A stretch of 64,000 nucleotides of DNA from Adiantum capillus-veneris (Eukaryota; Streptophyta; Polypodiopsida; Polypodiales; Pteridaceae), in contig CM043958.1 of NCBI GenBank assembly GCA_014529385.2, positions 92,286,435 through 92,350,434 on the forward strand, in the 5' to 3' direction. The translations under genes and the position numbers were made by a program. Numbering within the stretch: position 1 is the stretch's first letter; every line of letters starts with the position of its first letter. A model generated the notes under the pieces. That model made no database searches and was not told the origin of the DNA. It saw only the letters and a list, made by a program, of their open reading frames with translations. This document shows positions 41,201 through 50,300 of the stretch, piece by piece.

Positions 41201-43226
41201 GTGTGCATACTATAGACGCTTCATAGAAAAGTTCTCACAAATTGCGGGACCATTACATGACCTAACAAAGAAAAATGTTAGGTATACGTGGTCTGCTAAG
41301 GAGAACAATGCTTTCGAAAAGCTTAAAGAAAAGCTTATCCCTCAACCTGTGCTTACACTACCGGATCTCTCAAAACCATTTGAGGTCCAATGTGATGCTT
41401 GTGGTGATTGCCTTGGGGCTGTTTTGCTCCAAGAAGGGCACGCCATAGGCTATGAGAGTCGAAGGCTCGACCCTGTTGAGCAAGCTCTAGGCATATACGA
41501 AAAAGAACTCCTTGCAGTTCTACATGCCTTAGACTCATGGAAGCACTATTTATTGGGGACTCCTTTCATTCTGCGAACGGATCACCAAAGTCTTAAGTAC
41601 TTCATGACGCAGACCAAGCTCTCCGACAAACAAATGAGGTGGGCAAATTTCCTTTCGCAATTTCATTTTCATATTGCTCACATTGCTGGCAAGCATAATC
41701 AAGTAGCCGATGCACTCTCAAGACGACCGAGAGTGAATGCGGTTTCCATAGCAACTCACAATGATCTATCTTCAATGATAGATGAGTATGCTATTGATCC
41801 CGATTTTAGAGATGTGATTTCAGCCCTTGCATTAGGGAAGAAAGAAGAACCATTTACTTTACAAGATGGTTATCTTCTCTATGGCAATAGACTATGCGTT
41901 ACTAACTCACTACGTGAGAAAGTAATGTATGAATCTCATGCTCCCCCATATGCGGGGCATAGAGGGATTCAGTCTACCCTAAAGGGAATTGAAACATATT
42001 TCTATTGGCCTACCATGAAAGTGAACATACATGAGTATGTTTCCAAATGTGTGGTATGTCAAAAGACAAAATTTGATAGAGGGAAGCAACTTGGATTGCT
42101 TCAACCCTTGCCAATCCCTAATTCACCGTGGGAGAGCATATCCATGGATTTTATCTTTGGATTGCCTAAGTCTATCCATGGGAATACGGGAATATGGACG
42201 ATAGTAGACATGTTTAGTAAACAAGCTCATTTTATACCTGTCAAAAAGACTATCAAAGCCCATCAAATGGCAACCCTCTTCATTTCACAAATTTTCAAGT
42301 ACCATGGCTTGCCAATGTCCATAGTGTCGGATAGAGATCCTAGAATGACCAGTAATTTCTGGAAGGGTCTCTTTGAGAATTTAGGAACAAGGCTAAACTT
42401 CTCTTCGGCCTATCATCCACAAACTGATGGCCAAAGTGAAATAGCTAACCTAACTATTCTCGATCTACTAAAAGCCTATGTAACGGAAGTAGATCAAAGA
42501 TCCCAATGGGAGAAGTACTTACCCTTAGTAGAGTATGCTTACAATAACACTGTACATACTTCTACAGGAAAAGCACCTTTCGAGGTAATTGAGGGAAGAT
42601 CAAAAAGTCCCTTGCTACTTAAGGTACATGGGAAGATCTTCGCTGCAGATGAGTATAGCCGAGACCTACAAGAATCTTTCCAAAAGATTAAGGATGCTAT
42701 CTCTATCTCACAGCAAAGGCAAAAGGCTGCTGCTGACAAGCACAGAAGAGCCCAAGCCTTTAAAGAAAACGATTGGGTCTTGTTAAAGTTTCCCAAGGCT
42801 CGATTAAGGCACACGACGGGCAAGAATCCTACGGGCCACCAAAAGTACTATGCTAAACTAGCAAAAAGGTACTATGGTCCCTTCCAGATTCTTAGGCCAA
42901 TCAATGAGATGGCCTATCAACTTAAGTTGCCCAATCATTGGCTCATACACAATGCTTTTCATGTGAGCCTCTTGAAGCCTTACAAAGGAGAGCCACCTCA
43001 AGAACCAACTATTGAAGACCCACCGGAGATCGAGGACCACGAGGAGGTGCTGCAGCCCGAGTCCATTCTCCGACATGAAGACAAGGTATTAAGAGGCGGT
43101 AAGACTATCCGACGATATCTTATTAAGTTTAAGAATTATCCTTTTGAAGATGCTAGATGGATGCAAGGCATACAATTAAAGGATAACCTAAACCTTGTCA
43201 ATGCTTACAATGCTTCCCAAGAGTAA
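38277..43226 (+). CDS. Gypsy-E gag-pol polyprotein (Ty3/gypsy chromovirus), intact
   Basis: Uninterrupted 1649-codon polyprotein. An SR-like low-complexity region spans about residues 115-230. The gag capsid (KSARQWWSSLRANGE) covers about 270-420, with CCHC knuckle CFKCGEQGHAYRAC near 482. Protease LFDPGSTHNFI is near 542. RT runs about 740-1000, with CVDYRALNRIT and catalytic FDDIIIYS near 890. RNase H EVQCDACGDCLG is near 1035. Integrase has a zinc domain (HAPPYAGHRG, then CVVCQ) near 1221-1265 and core SDRDPRMTS and HPQTDGQSE (1350-1385). GPFQIL is near 1533 and the C-terminal chromodomain YLIKFKNYPFEDARW near 1615. All catalytic residues look present. The ORF is a single frame with no separate gag stop. 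Chromodomain elements usually read histone marks to choose targets. Confidence 0.97.
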   Translation: MADNIKESEINVDNFDFAHEQATNDASMLVNYLVSRLQQAMGNPSLQSEVQRQLRAHGILQAHHHDERIPRKPPCETTKRGLSPIREEEENPYEGLKNLLLDDASPSQRRTQEPPPKERERSESPATSAEMAPRRRRAKRSPSPPKWRRPSHSSPRHNSKRDDKKQEKKKARKRTPSSPSSSSSSSYESYGEDDKDQDKKKARKRSPSSPPSSNSSSSEESDGATFEPSKRRGHRKSYAAWKRSSKLKKFKEGGKSISFLTYDGTFGATDKVLAFIQQFDAAFGDEGFTESSKLRHVAMHFQKSARQWWSSLRANGEAPRTWKALRASIMKQFLATDAKDKVLTEWRSLKLSPNESIHKYVDKFWDLQLKATVFKKLDFGEQKQQFCAGLTEEMAEYVNSQRPRTISAVIHHTMVASRINFQTGGKRNNKPPENKGSNEPKGKDNVQKSPKGNSNKAKEKGVYKGKNKLTPEELEHYRKDNRCFKCGEQGHAYRACPQKNNRQDPPRASLVEIQEEEIHQTHHKGSPLCHAWGKVREHDAFILFDPGSTHNFISMELATKLGIQSYEMGDILPVDSAFKGQEASVTPLIGKLRLHVQGYVDKEDFFISPLKHEDVILGAPWFDRLAAHVKFPERRISFKFREKDMYIDAREMGNTIPIVHTPAFNKSIKSSISVYMIFVKDSQNEPNALAKENKSNQKELELSNFLKGFQDVFIDDIPCELPPKRGNDDHAIELLPGSSPPNKPPYRVSQAQQEEIMRQVHELIEKGMVRPSSSPFCSPVLLVQKKDGTYRMCVDYRALNRITIKNRFPVPRVEDLFDKLQGSTYFSRIDLKSGYHQIRIVDQDIVKTAFRTTFGLYEYIVMPFGLTNAPATFNRLMEKLFRPHRTFTGVFFDDIIIYSNSLEEHKQHLQVIFQVLRENKLYVNRKKSEFFLQEIQYLGHIISQDGIQMDPSKLEVIKGWPKPRNLHELRSFIGMCAYYRRFIEKFSQIAGPLHDLTKKNVRYTWSAKENNAFEKLKEKLIPQPVLTLPDLSKPFEVQCDACGDCLGAVLLQEGHAIGYESRRLDPVEQALGIYEKELLAVLHALDSWKHYLLGTPFILRTDHQSLKYFMTQTKLSDKQMRWANFLSQFHFHIAHIAGKHNQVADALSRRPRVNAVSIATHNDLSSMIDEYAIDPDFRDVISALALGKKEEPFTLQDGYLLYGNRLCVTNSLREKVMYESHAPPYAGHRGIQSTLKGIETYFYWPTMKVNIHEYVSKCVVCQKTKFDRGKQLGLLQPLPIPNSPWESISMDFIFGLPKSIHGNTGIWTIVDMFSKQAHFIPVKKTIKAHQMATLFISQIFKYHGLPMSIVSDRDPRMTSNFWKGLFENLGTRLNFSSAYHPQTDGQSEIANLTILDLLKAYVTEVDQRSQWEKYLPLVEYAYNNTVHTSTGKAPFEVIEGRSKSPLLLKVHGKIFAADEYSRDLQESFQKIKDAISISQQRQKAAADKHRRAQAFKENDWVLLKFPKARLRHTTGKNPTGHQKYYAKLAKRYYGPFQILRPINEMAYQLKLPNHWLIHNAFHVSLLKPYKGEPPQEPTIEDPPEIEDHEEVLQPESILRHEDKVLRGGKTIRRYLIKFKNYPFEDARWMQGIQLKDNLNLVNAYNASQE

Positions 43227-43571
43227 GCAAATGTACAAAATGTTAAAAATGAACAAAATTTTTTTGTCTTATAAGACTCTCTTTTTCTTTATTTGTGCAC
43301 AAAAATGAAGTAGTATGCATGCTTAGATCAAGTTTGCGGAGACGACGTCTCCCGAACACCAAGTAGAGCTTGTCACTCTACTATGGAAGACTGATAGGAC
43401 TAATGTGCAGACATGCTTGCGGCAGCCTCAGGCTCTCAAGCGCCAAATGGACTAGTCATCCATTATGGAATGATGTTGTAGGGTAACATAGGGATCCTCT
43501 ACCCGCTAAGAAAAGGACTCATACATATGCTTTATCTTCTCTACACCATAGTCGAGGACGACTATGATTTC

Positions 43572-43584
43572 AAGAGAGAGGTAA
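43572..43584 (+). other. Gypsy-E polypurine tract
   Basis: AAGAGAGAGGTAA directly before the 3' LTR. Confidence 0.85.
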
Positions 43585-45173
43585 TGTCATAATAATCAAT
43601 ATCTAATTCTCCTAAATGATTTTCTCATATTAAACTGATCATTTAATGTGGGGAAGTGCCAAGGGAGAAAAAGTAGAATATTGGTTAAGTTAGCAGACCG
43701 GCCACAGTAGGGATCCAAAGGAGGGAAAATAGGGATCCAAAGGGGGGGCCATCTGCAAAAGAGCCATGTGAAACAATGGGCTAAAAAGACCCTAAGGTTC
43801 AGCCCATTAAGACTTCCAAAATGCTAAGGTTCCAAAATTCAAAGGTTGTGTCCAAAGGTCAACCTTAGGGAAAATTGGATGCTTAGTGTGTGCCCAAAAA
43901 GTCTTTCTACATCCCTACATGGGAGGGGGCGAGCCCCAAAGCTAGGGGATGAGAGAGAAAGCCACACACACACACACAGGCTCCCTTTACACAAAGGGAA
44001 TGAGGGACACATGTCAGCTCCCTAGGCCAGATGCCCACAAGGTGTGCCCAATTCCTATTGGAAGACCCTTGAAGTGGACCAATGAGAATTAGGCTAGAGT
44101 AAATCTAGTTTAATTAATTTAAAAACATTTAATAAAAGAAACCAATAAGAATTAAGTGTCCTAGAAGACTATTGGGCAGTCTCCCAAGGGGTCCAATGAG
44201 CATTCAGGAGCCCCATGGCTTGCCTGATTCCTATTGGCCAGGAGGCAAAGGGGTCCAATGAGAGTTTAGTTTAATTATTTAATTATCTAAAGCTCTCACA
44301 AAAGGGGAAAGGGGGACACATGTCAGAAGGCTATCACTTATGCTGCTTAATCCCTATTGGCTTGACCTGGGGAGGTCCAATGAGGCAAAAGCCAGACTAA
44401 TTTAGCAGCTAGGGCTCGCCCAAGAGAGGGGGGGGGCTGATTTTTGCTTGGCATGAACACACACACTCTCACACTTGATCATGTGTGAAGGGAAAATACT
44501 CTATCTCCTCCCAAGCTTTAATGGAGAGCTCATCACCTACTCCAAGCTTGTGAGATAGAAGCCTACATCAACACTCTCTTGGCATGTGGATGCAAATCCA
44601 ACCAAGAGCCAAGCTTCAATGCATGCTCATCTTCTCTACCAAGCTAATTACTAAGCTAAGCTATGCTAATATGAGTGATTATGTGAGGAGATGTACTTCT
44701 TTCTCGTAAGATACTTCTTTTTCCTCTCAATCTACTCTCATACCCTGCTAGCTCTCACCATCTTCGAAGGTGTGTGAGGTCTTGGGTCTGAGAACGGGGA
44801 TAATTCAAGTTGTGTTTGATTAAGTGTTTTGCTTGGTGTATGAAGCTTCCATCTTCATTGCACTAGCTAGTCTTGAAGGAACACAAAGAATTGTATTGTA
44901 CAATGTCTCTCTTGATGGGAGAAACCATAATACAAAGCCTTTTGGAGGGGGGACCGGCTCCATGCAAATCCGGTCCTCAACTGTTGTCAATAGCTTAATT
45001 GCTCTCTCTTTTGAAAGTATTGTCGATGCTATCTAACTAGGTGTTATGCTTTTTGTTGCTCTCTCCACCCAAGCACTCTTGTAATTCTCATTAGGAATCT
45101 ATTCTAATGAAATGCCCACTATGTTCATGCTAATTTCCGCTACAAATAAGATTTTAGGCCATTAAATGTTACA
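43585..45173 (+). mobile_element. Gypsy-E 3' LTR
   Basis: 1589-bp LTR, nearly identical to the 5' LTR, followed by target duplication ATGAG at 45174-45178. Whole element 36270-45173, 8.9 kb. Confidence 0.97.
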
Positions 45174-45405
45174 ATGAGAAACCTGGCATTGCATGCGTTA
45201 TGAATCCTGAGTCTGTAAGCTTGAGGCAAGACCTTAAAGTAGGGCCATATCTTGCCATTAGCCAACATAGTGTCACCATAGTACTCAAGACACCAATTCT
45301 CACGGTAACTAGGAATTATCCCAACTAGTAAAATGGCACCGCCTTCGGCGACGACATGGCCCCTCTTACACTCAAACCCCTTGCTCTTGATAAATTTCAT
45401 AAAAG
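45174..45405 (-). pseudogene. LPR-type multicopper oxidase pseudogene, upstream part
   Basis: Middle-domain segment of the same oxidase: VGIIPSYRENWCLEYYGDTM, NGKIWPYFKV, YRLRIHNACNARFL. It breaks off at the gypsy-E target site and resumes at 36269. Upstream it runs into a (CT)n tract at 45417-45460; the first cupredoxin domain is not found. Confidence 0.8.
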
Positions 45406-45414
45406 AAGATTAAG

Positions 45415-45416
<2 letters not shown>

Positions 45417-45460
<44 letters not shown>
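45417..45460. repeat. (CT)n microsatellite
   Basis: About 21 CT units at the upstream edge of the oxidase pseudogene. Confidence 0.95.
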
Positions 45461-45463
<3 letters not shown>

Positions 45464-45596
45464 GCACTGAGCATCGTGGGCTACAAGAAACACTCCCTGA
45501 GGTTGACTGGATCAAGGAGCTCATGCCACGTGTAGGGGGAGTGAGGCGGGGCGGAATTCCTACCCCTTTTATTATGGTATAGATAGATAAGCCACC

Positions 45597-45965
45597 TTAC
45601 TCCTCATGCACTTTTTCTACTTTATGAAGTGCCCCACTTTGGGCATACATGTCGACAAGAAAGTGTTTTCTTTCAACACCCCGTGACCAACATGATCGTC
45701 GTGAATTATTTTGCCCATGTCAACACCTTGTGTAATGCCACCCTCTCTCTCTACATCTGCTAAATATAGCCATGAGCTTCCTGATCGACACGAACCTTAT
45801 TGAGACTTCTTGTGCTCTAAGAAGTGCACCACACTTGACTTAATAATGTCCATGAGACAACATGGTGGACAGGAAGATTGTTGAGGACTTGTTGCGCTCT
45901 GAGAAGTGCACCGCCCTCTCTCTGCATCTACTAAAAAGAGCCTATATCTTCCTTACCCTAACGCT
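45597..45965 (-). pseudogene. PPR protein pseudogene fragment
   Basis: Minus-strand pieces in the order of plant PLS-type PPR repeats: AQVLNNLPVHHVVSWTLL (45896-45840), a decayed middle, GVDMGKIIHDDHVGHGVLKE (45725-45665), then LVDMYAQSGALHKVEKVHEE and TAA at 45599-45597. Frameshifts and stops separate the pieces. Intact members bind organellar RNA; this one cannot be made. Confidence 0.65.
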
Positions 45966-45971
45966 ATTGGA

Positions 45972-45972
<1 letters not shown>

Positions 45973-46013
<41 letters not shown>
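45973..46013. repeat. (CT)n microsatellite
   Basis: About 20 CT units next to the PPR pseudogene. Confidence 0.95.
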
Positions 46014-46016
<3 letters not shown>

Positions 46017-46840
46017 GTTCAAGAAAAGCATGTTACATAAGCCTTGAGCAGTTGAATTGAACACAATCAAAACAGTCGGCTGAAGGGAGGGGGAGAAGGA
46101 GAAAGTCCGCTTGGAAAATTCAAGAAAATGGAGTTAAACTATAAAAAATTCGTCTATTTTGAATAGTTGTCATATTGAAACCACCCTGATGCAGACATTT
46201 GATTGATTTTCTTTGGAAAAATTTAACAAAATACCTCTAATTTGTGGAAAATCCCAAAATACACCCAGATTTCAAAACTTACCAAACTAACCTTGTATTT
46301 ATTTTTCTGATCTTTATTCCTTTTTTAACATCGACAATTAAGAGCCATGTCCCACCATGCTATTGCAAGGGTTACAAAGCAACGATTCTACGTGTTGCAA
46401 GAGGGAGAGAGCCCATGACCTCGTGTTCAAGCCAACTGACAACAACCGGTAAAAAAAGATCATGCTACAGTATTGCTAAATTAGTTGCTTGAGTGGTTTC
46501 TGACTTGCAAGTGTCGGTGATCTTCGAGATCATGAACAAAAGATCTGCAAGTTTTTGCTATTTTCGTTTTTTACAATGGTTGCAATGCACAACCCGAATG
46601 TGTTGAACCCCATTAGCCCCTGCACAAAATGCGTGTGACGTTTAGAGTTGCAGAGATTCAACCACCTAAACCTTTGTAGGCTCGTGAGGCGGGACGGGGC
46701 TCTAACATCCGATTTTGAGTGCTTAACATGCAATTAGTCACAAATTACCTCACAAAAAAAGGAAAATTATTATGTCTAAAAATAAAGAAGCAATTCATCT
46801 CCAAAGCCTACTTAACAAAGTAGACAATCAGCCTTCTTAT
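46014..46840. other. Non-coding
   Basis: No gene or element recognised. Confidence 0.5.
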
Positions 46841-46879
46841 GAAAAGCAACAAAAAAAATTTGTCTTTCAAGAAATTTAA

Positions 46880-47035
46880 TCCCACGACCAGGGGTATTTT
46901 AGAAAAATTGAAGGGCATTTTGGGAATTTGCGACAAAATATACTGGGGTTGGTTTGGGAACTTTTTAAATTTGAGGGGTATTTTAGGGAATTTCCACAAA
47001 ATAGAGGGGTATTTTGGCGAACTATACGGGTCGCA
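46880..47035. repeat. Degenerate minisatellite
   Basis: Repeated variants of GGGGTATTTTAGGGAATTT separated by 30-60 bp; no coding signal. Confidence 0.45.
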
Positions 47036-47064
47036 GAGAGAGGCTCCGTCTCTCATGTCTGCGC

Positions 47065-47066
<2 letters not shown>

Positions 47067-47095
<29 letters not shown>
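47067..47095. repeat. (GA)n microsatellite
   Basis: About 14 GA units; a second short (GA)n lies at 47373-47398 and a (CA)n near 47152-47166. Confidence 0.9.
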
Positions 47096-47098
<3 letters not shown>

Positions 47099-47249
47099 GA
47101 AGGCTCGATTCAGATGCCACCGCTCGAACGTAGCAGGCTTGCGGCCTAAGGCACACACACACACACGCGCGCACAGGCAAAAGCATGATTTCCGCTGGCA
47201 CTAATCTCTCTTCAATAGCTTCCTGAGGCAATTGTGTGAAGGGTCGAGG

Positions 47250-48180
47250 GGGCATGAACTCTTTTCGGCAAGGACCAGTCTATTGGAAGAAGGTCGAGGT
47301 GGTGCAATCTGATGCTGAGAGCTTCCAAAAACCATTCCTCACCATTGAGAGAGGCGATGGCCGCACACCGCACAGAGAGAGAGAGAGAGAGAGAGAGAAC
47401 TCTTATTTCCATATCCTTGGTATTTCTCTATGCTCTCTTGCCAAGTACTTTTTACTTTCCAAAGGTTTTCTTGTAGACTGGGCTTCACATTCATCTCTCA
47501 AAACTCCAACTTGTTTCCTCTTTCTAGAAATCATGGAAGAAGGCATTGTTTCCAATGTGCCCATGCACTTTGCAACAACACTAACATGCATATCTCACCA
47601 TGATTCTCATTCCCCTTGATGACTCCATCAGAGAGAGTTTCCGCCCTTTTTAGATGTGCAATTCTTTTCTCATCTGCAATCTGAAATCTGCCACAAATAA
47701 GAAACATGCTTAAGCCATATAATTTCCTCGTGCCTAAGCTTCTCAACAACTCTCTTTAATGTGTACCACATGTCCACAACCTGCTGATATGCTACAAGAA
47801 ACACTCTTAGGAGTATGATGCAACATGTGATAAACCCCAAAGCTCTGAAAATAGATGTGCATGTGCATTAATTGAAATGGGTGAAGGCATACCAGCATCA
47901 GTTTGGCCATAACAAGTTTCTCCTTTGAGTGATTGATGGTGTTGTGCTTAGAACTTTCTACAGATTTTGACCAAAGGGCTTCTCAAATCTGCCAAGTTCT
48001 GTATCTGAGGGAAAAAGCTTGGATTTTTCTGCCGTTAAAGCGATCAAAGAGCTGAAAGAATCTTTCCCGGGCTATTTGCCATGCAGTTACACAGAATGTG
48101 TTGAAAGCAGTCAGAGTCTACGGTTACATCAGAGAGATGCATAAAGCTCTGTTACAAAAGAAAGCAGGCGCTTGCTTACT
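47250..48180. other. Unassigned stretch
   Basis: No confident gene. Minus-strand stretches such as WQIARERFFQLFDRFNGRKI (near 48020-48080) and DEKRIAHLKRAETLSDGV (near 47610-47680) look protein-like. They could be exons of the same unrecognised gene as 48182-48287, but splice sites are weak. Confidence 0.25.
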
Positions 48181-48181
48181 T

Positions 48182-48287
48182 TAAGAGGGCTTCTTCGGCC
48201 TACATTGTTACCAGTAGGGAGAATGTGGGCAGGATCATCAATGTGCTTTTCCCATCTGACATAGGCATGGATGTGTTGGGTCGCCTT
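48182..48287 (-). CDS. Possible exon of an unrecognised gene
   Basis: Minus-strand open stretch MKATQHIHAYVRWEKHIDDP then AHILPTGNNVGRRSPLK, ending at a good donor (AAA|GTAAGC). A possible first exon lies at about 48385-48440 (MYALGASQLSASVPGQP, donor CTT|GTGAGT). The family was not recognised and the acceptor is weak. It may be a real exon, a relic, or chance. Confidence 0.25.
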
Positions 48288-48491
48288 CATTAACTATCGA
48301 TTTTGACAACAAGCCAAAACATAAGTATGGATGGATAATTAGCATAGCAAATTGGAGAGCTAGCTAGGGTGGGTACACTCACAAGCAAGGTTGGCCAGGG
48401 ACAGAGGCAGAGAGTTGCGAGGCGCCTAAGGCGTACATGGGGGTCGAAGGGAGGTCATGGTGGAGTTTCTGCGAGGTAATGGAGGTAGATC

Positions 48492-48496
<5 letters not shown>

Positions 48497-48563
<67 letters not shown>
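48497..48563. repeat. (GT)n-(GA)n compound microsatellite
   Basis: A GT run of about 16 units passing directly into about 17 GA units. Confidence 0.95.
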
Positions 48564-48567
<4 letters not shown>

Positions 48568-48634
48568 AGCTTGCCTGCATGATCTTGTAGGCACCGAGGG
48601 TGAGGTGCTGATGCAGGGAGGCTAAGAGGATGAT

Positions 48635-48658
48635 GGGGGGGGGGGGGGGGGGGGGGGG
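48635..48658. repeat. Poly-G run (24 G)
   Basis: Uninterrupted G homopolymer. It could form G-quadruplexes and is error-prone in sequencing, so the exact length is uncertain. Confidence 0.9.
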
Positions 48659-48659
48659 T

Positions 48660-50000
48660 CAGCAAACTGAGAGAGGGCATGGCTGGGGTCCAGGTTCTAC
48701 TACGGCTGGGAGCAGGTGTTGTGCACGTCATGCTAAATTCCACAGATCGCCATAGCTCGGCAGCCAGGAGAGAGCACAACATACTACAAAAGAAGAGAAG
48801 CCCTTCTCCTTTTTCTCGTAGAAGGGCCATAATACCTTTTAGCCTGCCGCGTTCCCATGTCTTTGTGATGAGTACCTTTCCAGTGGGAATCTTGGACAGT
48901 TTGTTCGAAATAACATATAAAAAAACATTCATTTAAAACTATCTCTACACAAATTTATAATGAGTGATTTTTCTGGCAAGCAACCAATCAAGAAAATGTA
49001 CATTTTTTGAAAACAAAATCTCCTTTTTCGTTAGGAAAAAGGGAACACATCACTATGGCCTTAGCCCTTTGGGTAGGCCAAAAATGTTGCAAAGCACCAA
49101 AATTGCTCTATCCTTGACAAAAGTTGTATGGCAAGAGGTCCTTGGCTATTGAGCTCCCTATGCAAAGGATATGTCAGGTTTTATAGTAACTTTTTGTGAT
49201 TAATGCAATTCAAACTCAACTAAACACTTTTTTTTAAAAAGAGTGTGTTGAAGATCTCCATATATGCAATAAAAAATATAACAATGTCCAAAACATTATT
49301 TATGCGTAATACATAGAGACTCGAGTTTTTTACATTCTAAAGCGTAGCCTACGACATGTCCTATCGAACCACCCATGGTTTGCGATATATGACACATTGA
49401 TCAATCATTGGAGGAAGAGACCTTAAAACAAAAATGCATAGGGACCAAGTACCATGGCTAAGACTTTGAGCAAACACAGCATTCATTGGAGGGTTTTGTA
49501 TAACTTTGCAATGGTGATACGTGCTCTAACTCCTCTCTGGATAGCAACCTGGACGTAACAGAGCAAGCTTGGATCATATGAGGCTTCATATATACCCATC
49601 AGTAAGGAACTGTGGATAATTTTGTGATCTATATCCAATCAAAAAGCTATTAATAGATTTAAAAAAAAGATACAAAACAAGACCGAATTACTTTACTGCA
49701 TCAACATTGTTACCTTGCTACATCCAAGACCTCGAAGAGATGAATAACCTCCATGGTTGTGACCCCTCCATAGTAGTGGATCTAAAACATAGTTGGTGAT
49801 TGTGAATTTCAAATTCTTTAGAGTATCACAATATCACAAACTTACATACAATCTTTTATCGTGTATGTGTCAAGGTCGCCTTCCTAGTGAGTAAGTCAGG
49901 GAGGCATTAGGATCCATCTTCATTCATACAAAAAATATTAGGAACTCATCAAAGAACACATGAAGTAAATGAGGATCAAAGATTGATGAAATCTTTTGTG

Positions 50001-50042
<42 letters not shown>

Positions 50043-50300
50043 GTGTCTCAAAAGACATATTGGCAAAACACATAACACAATTATGGAGATTTCCTATCAT
50101 ATCACTATATAAGGCCTCAAGATGAGTATCCAAAGAAGACACCAAAATTCATAAGCAAATTGGTATCCATTACATACATAAGATAGACCAAAAATGTAGA
50201 TTTACAAAATTATAAATGAAGTGGTTGAACTTATGTATTTGCAATGCCTAAAAATGAAAAAAAGTGACTATTATCCACTATATAATTCACTTCTTGCAAG
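48660..50300. other. Non-coding, probable Helitron flank
   Basis: No gene recognised. It should include the 3' end of the Helitron below its helicase, but a clear CTRR end with hairpin was not found. A (GA)n tract lies at 50006-50040. Confidence 0.4.
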
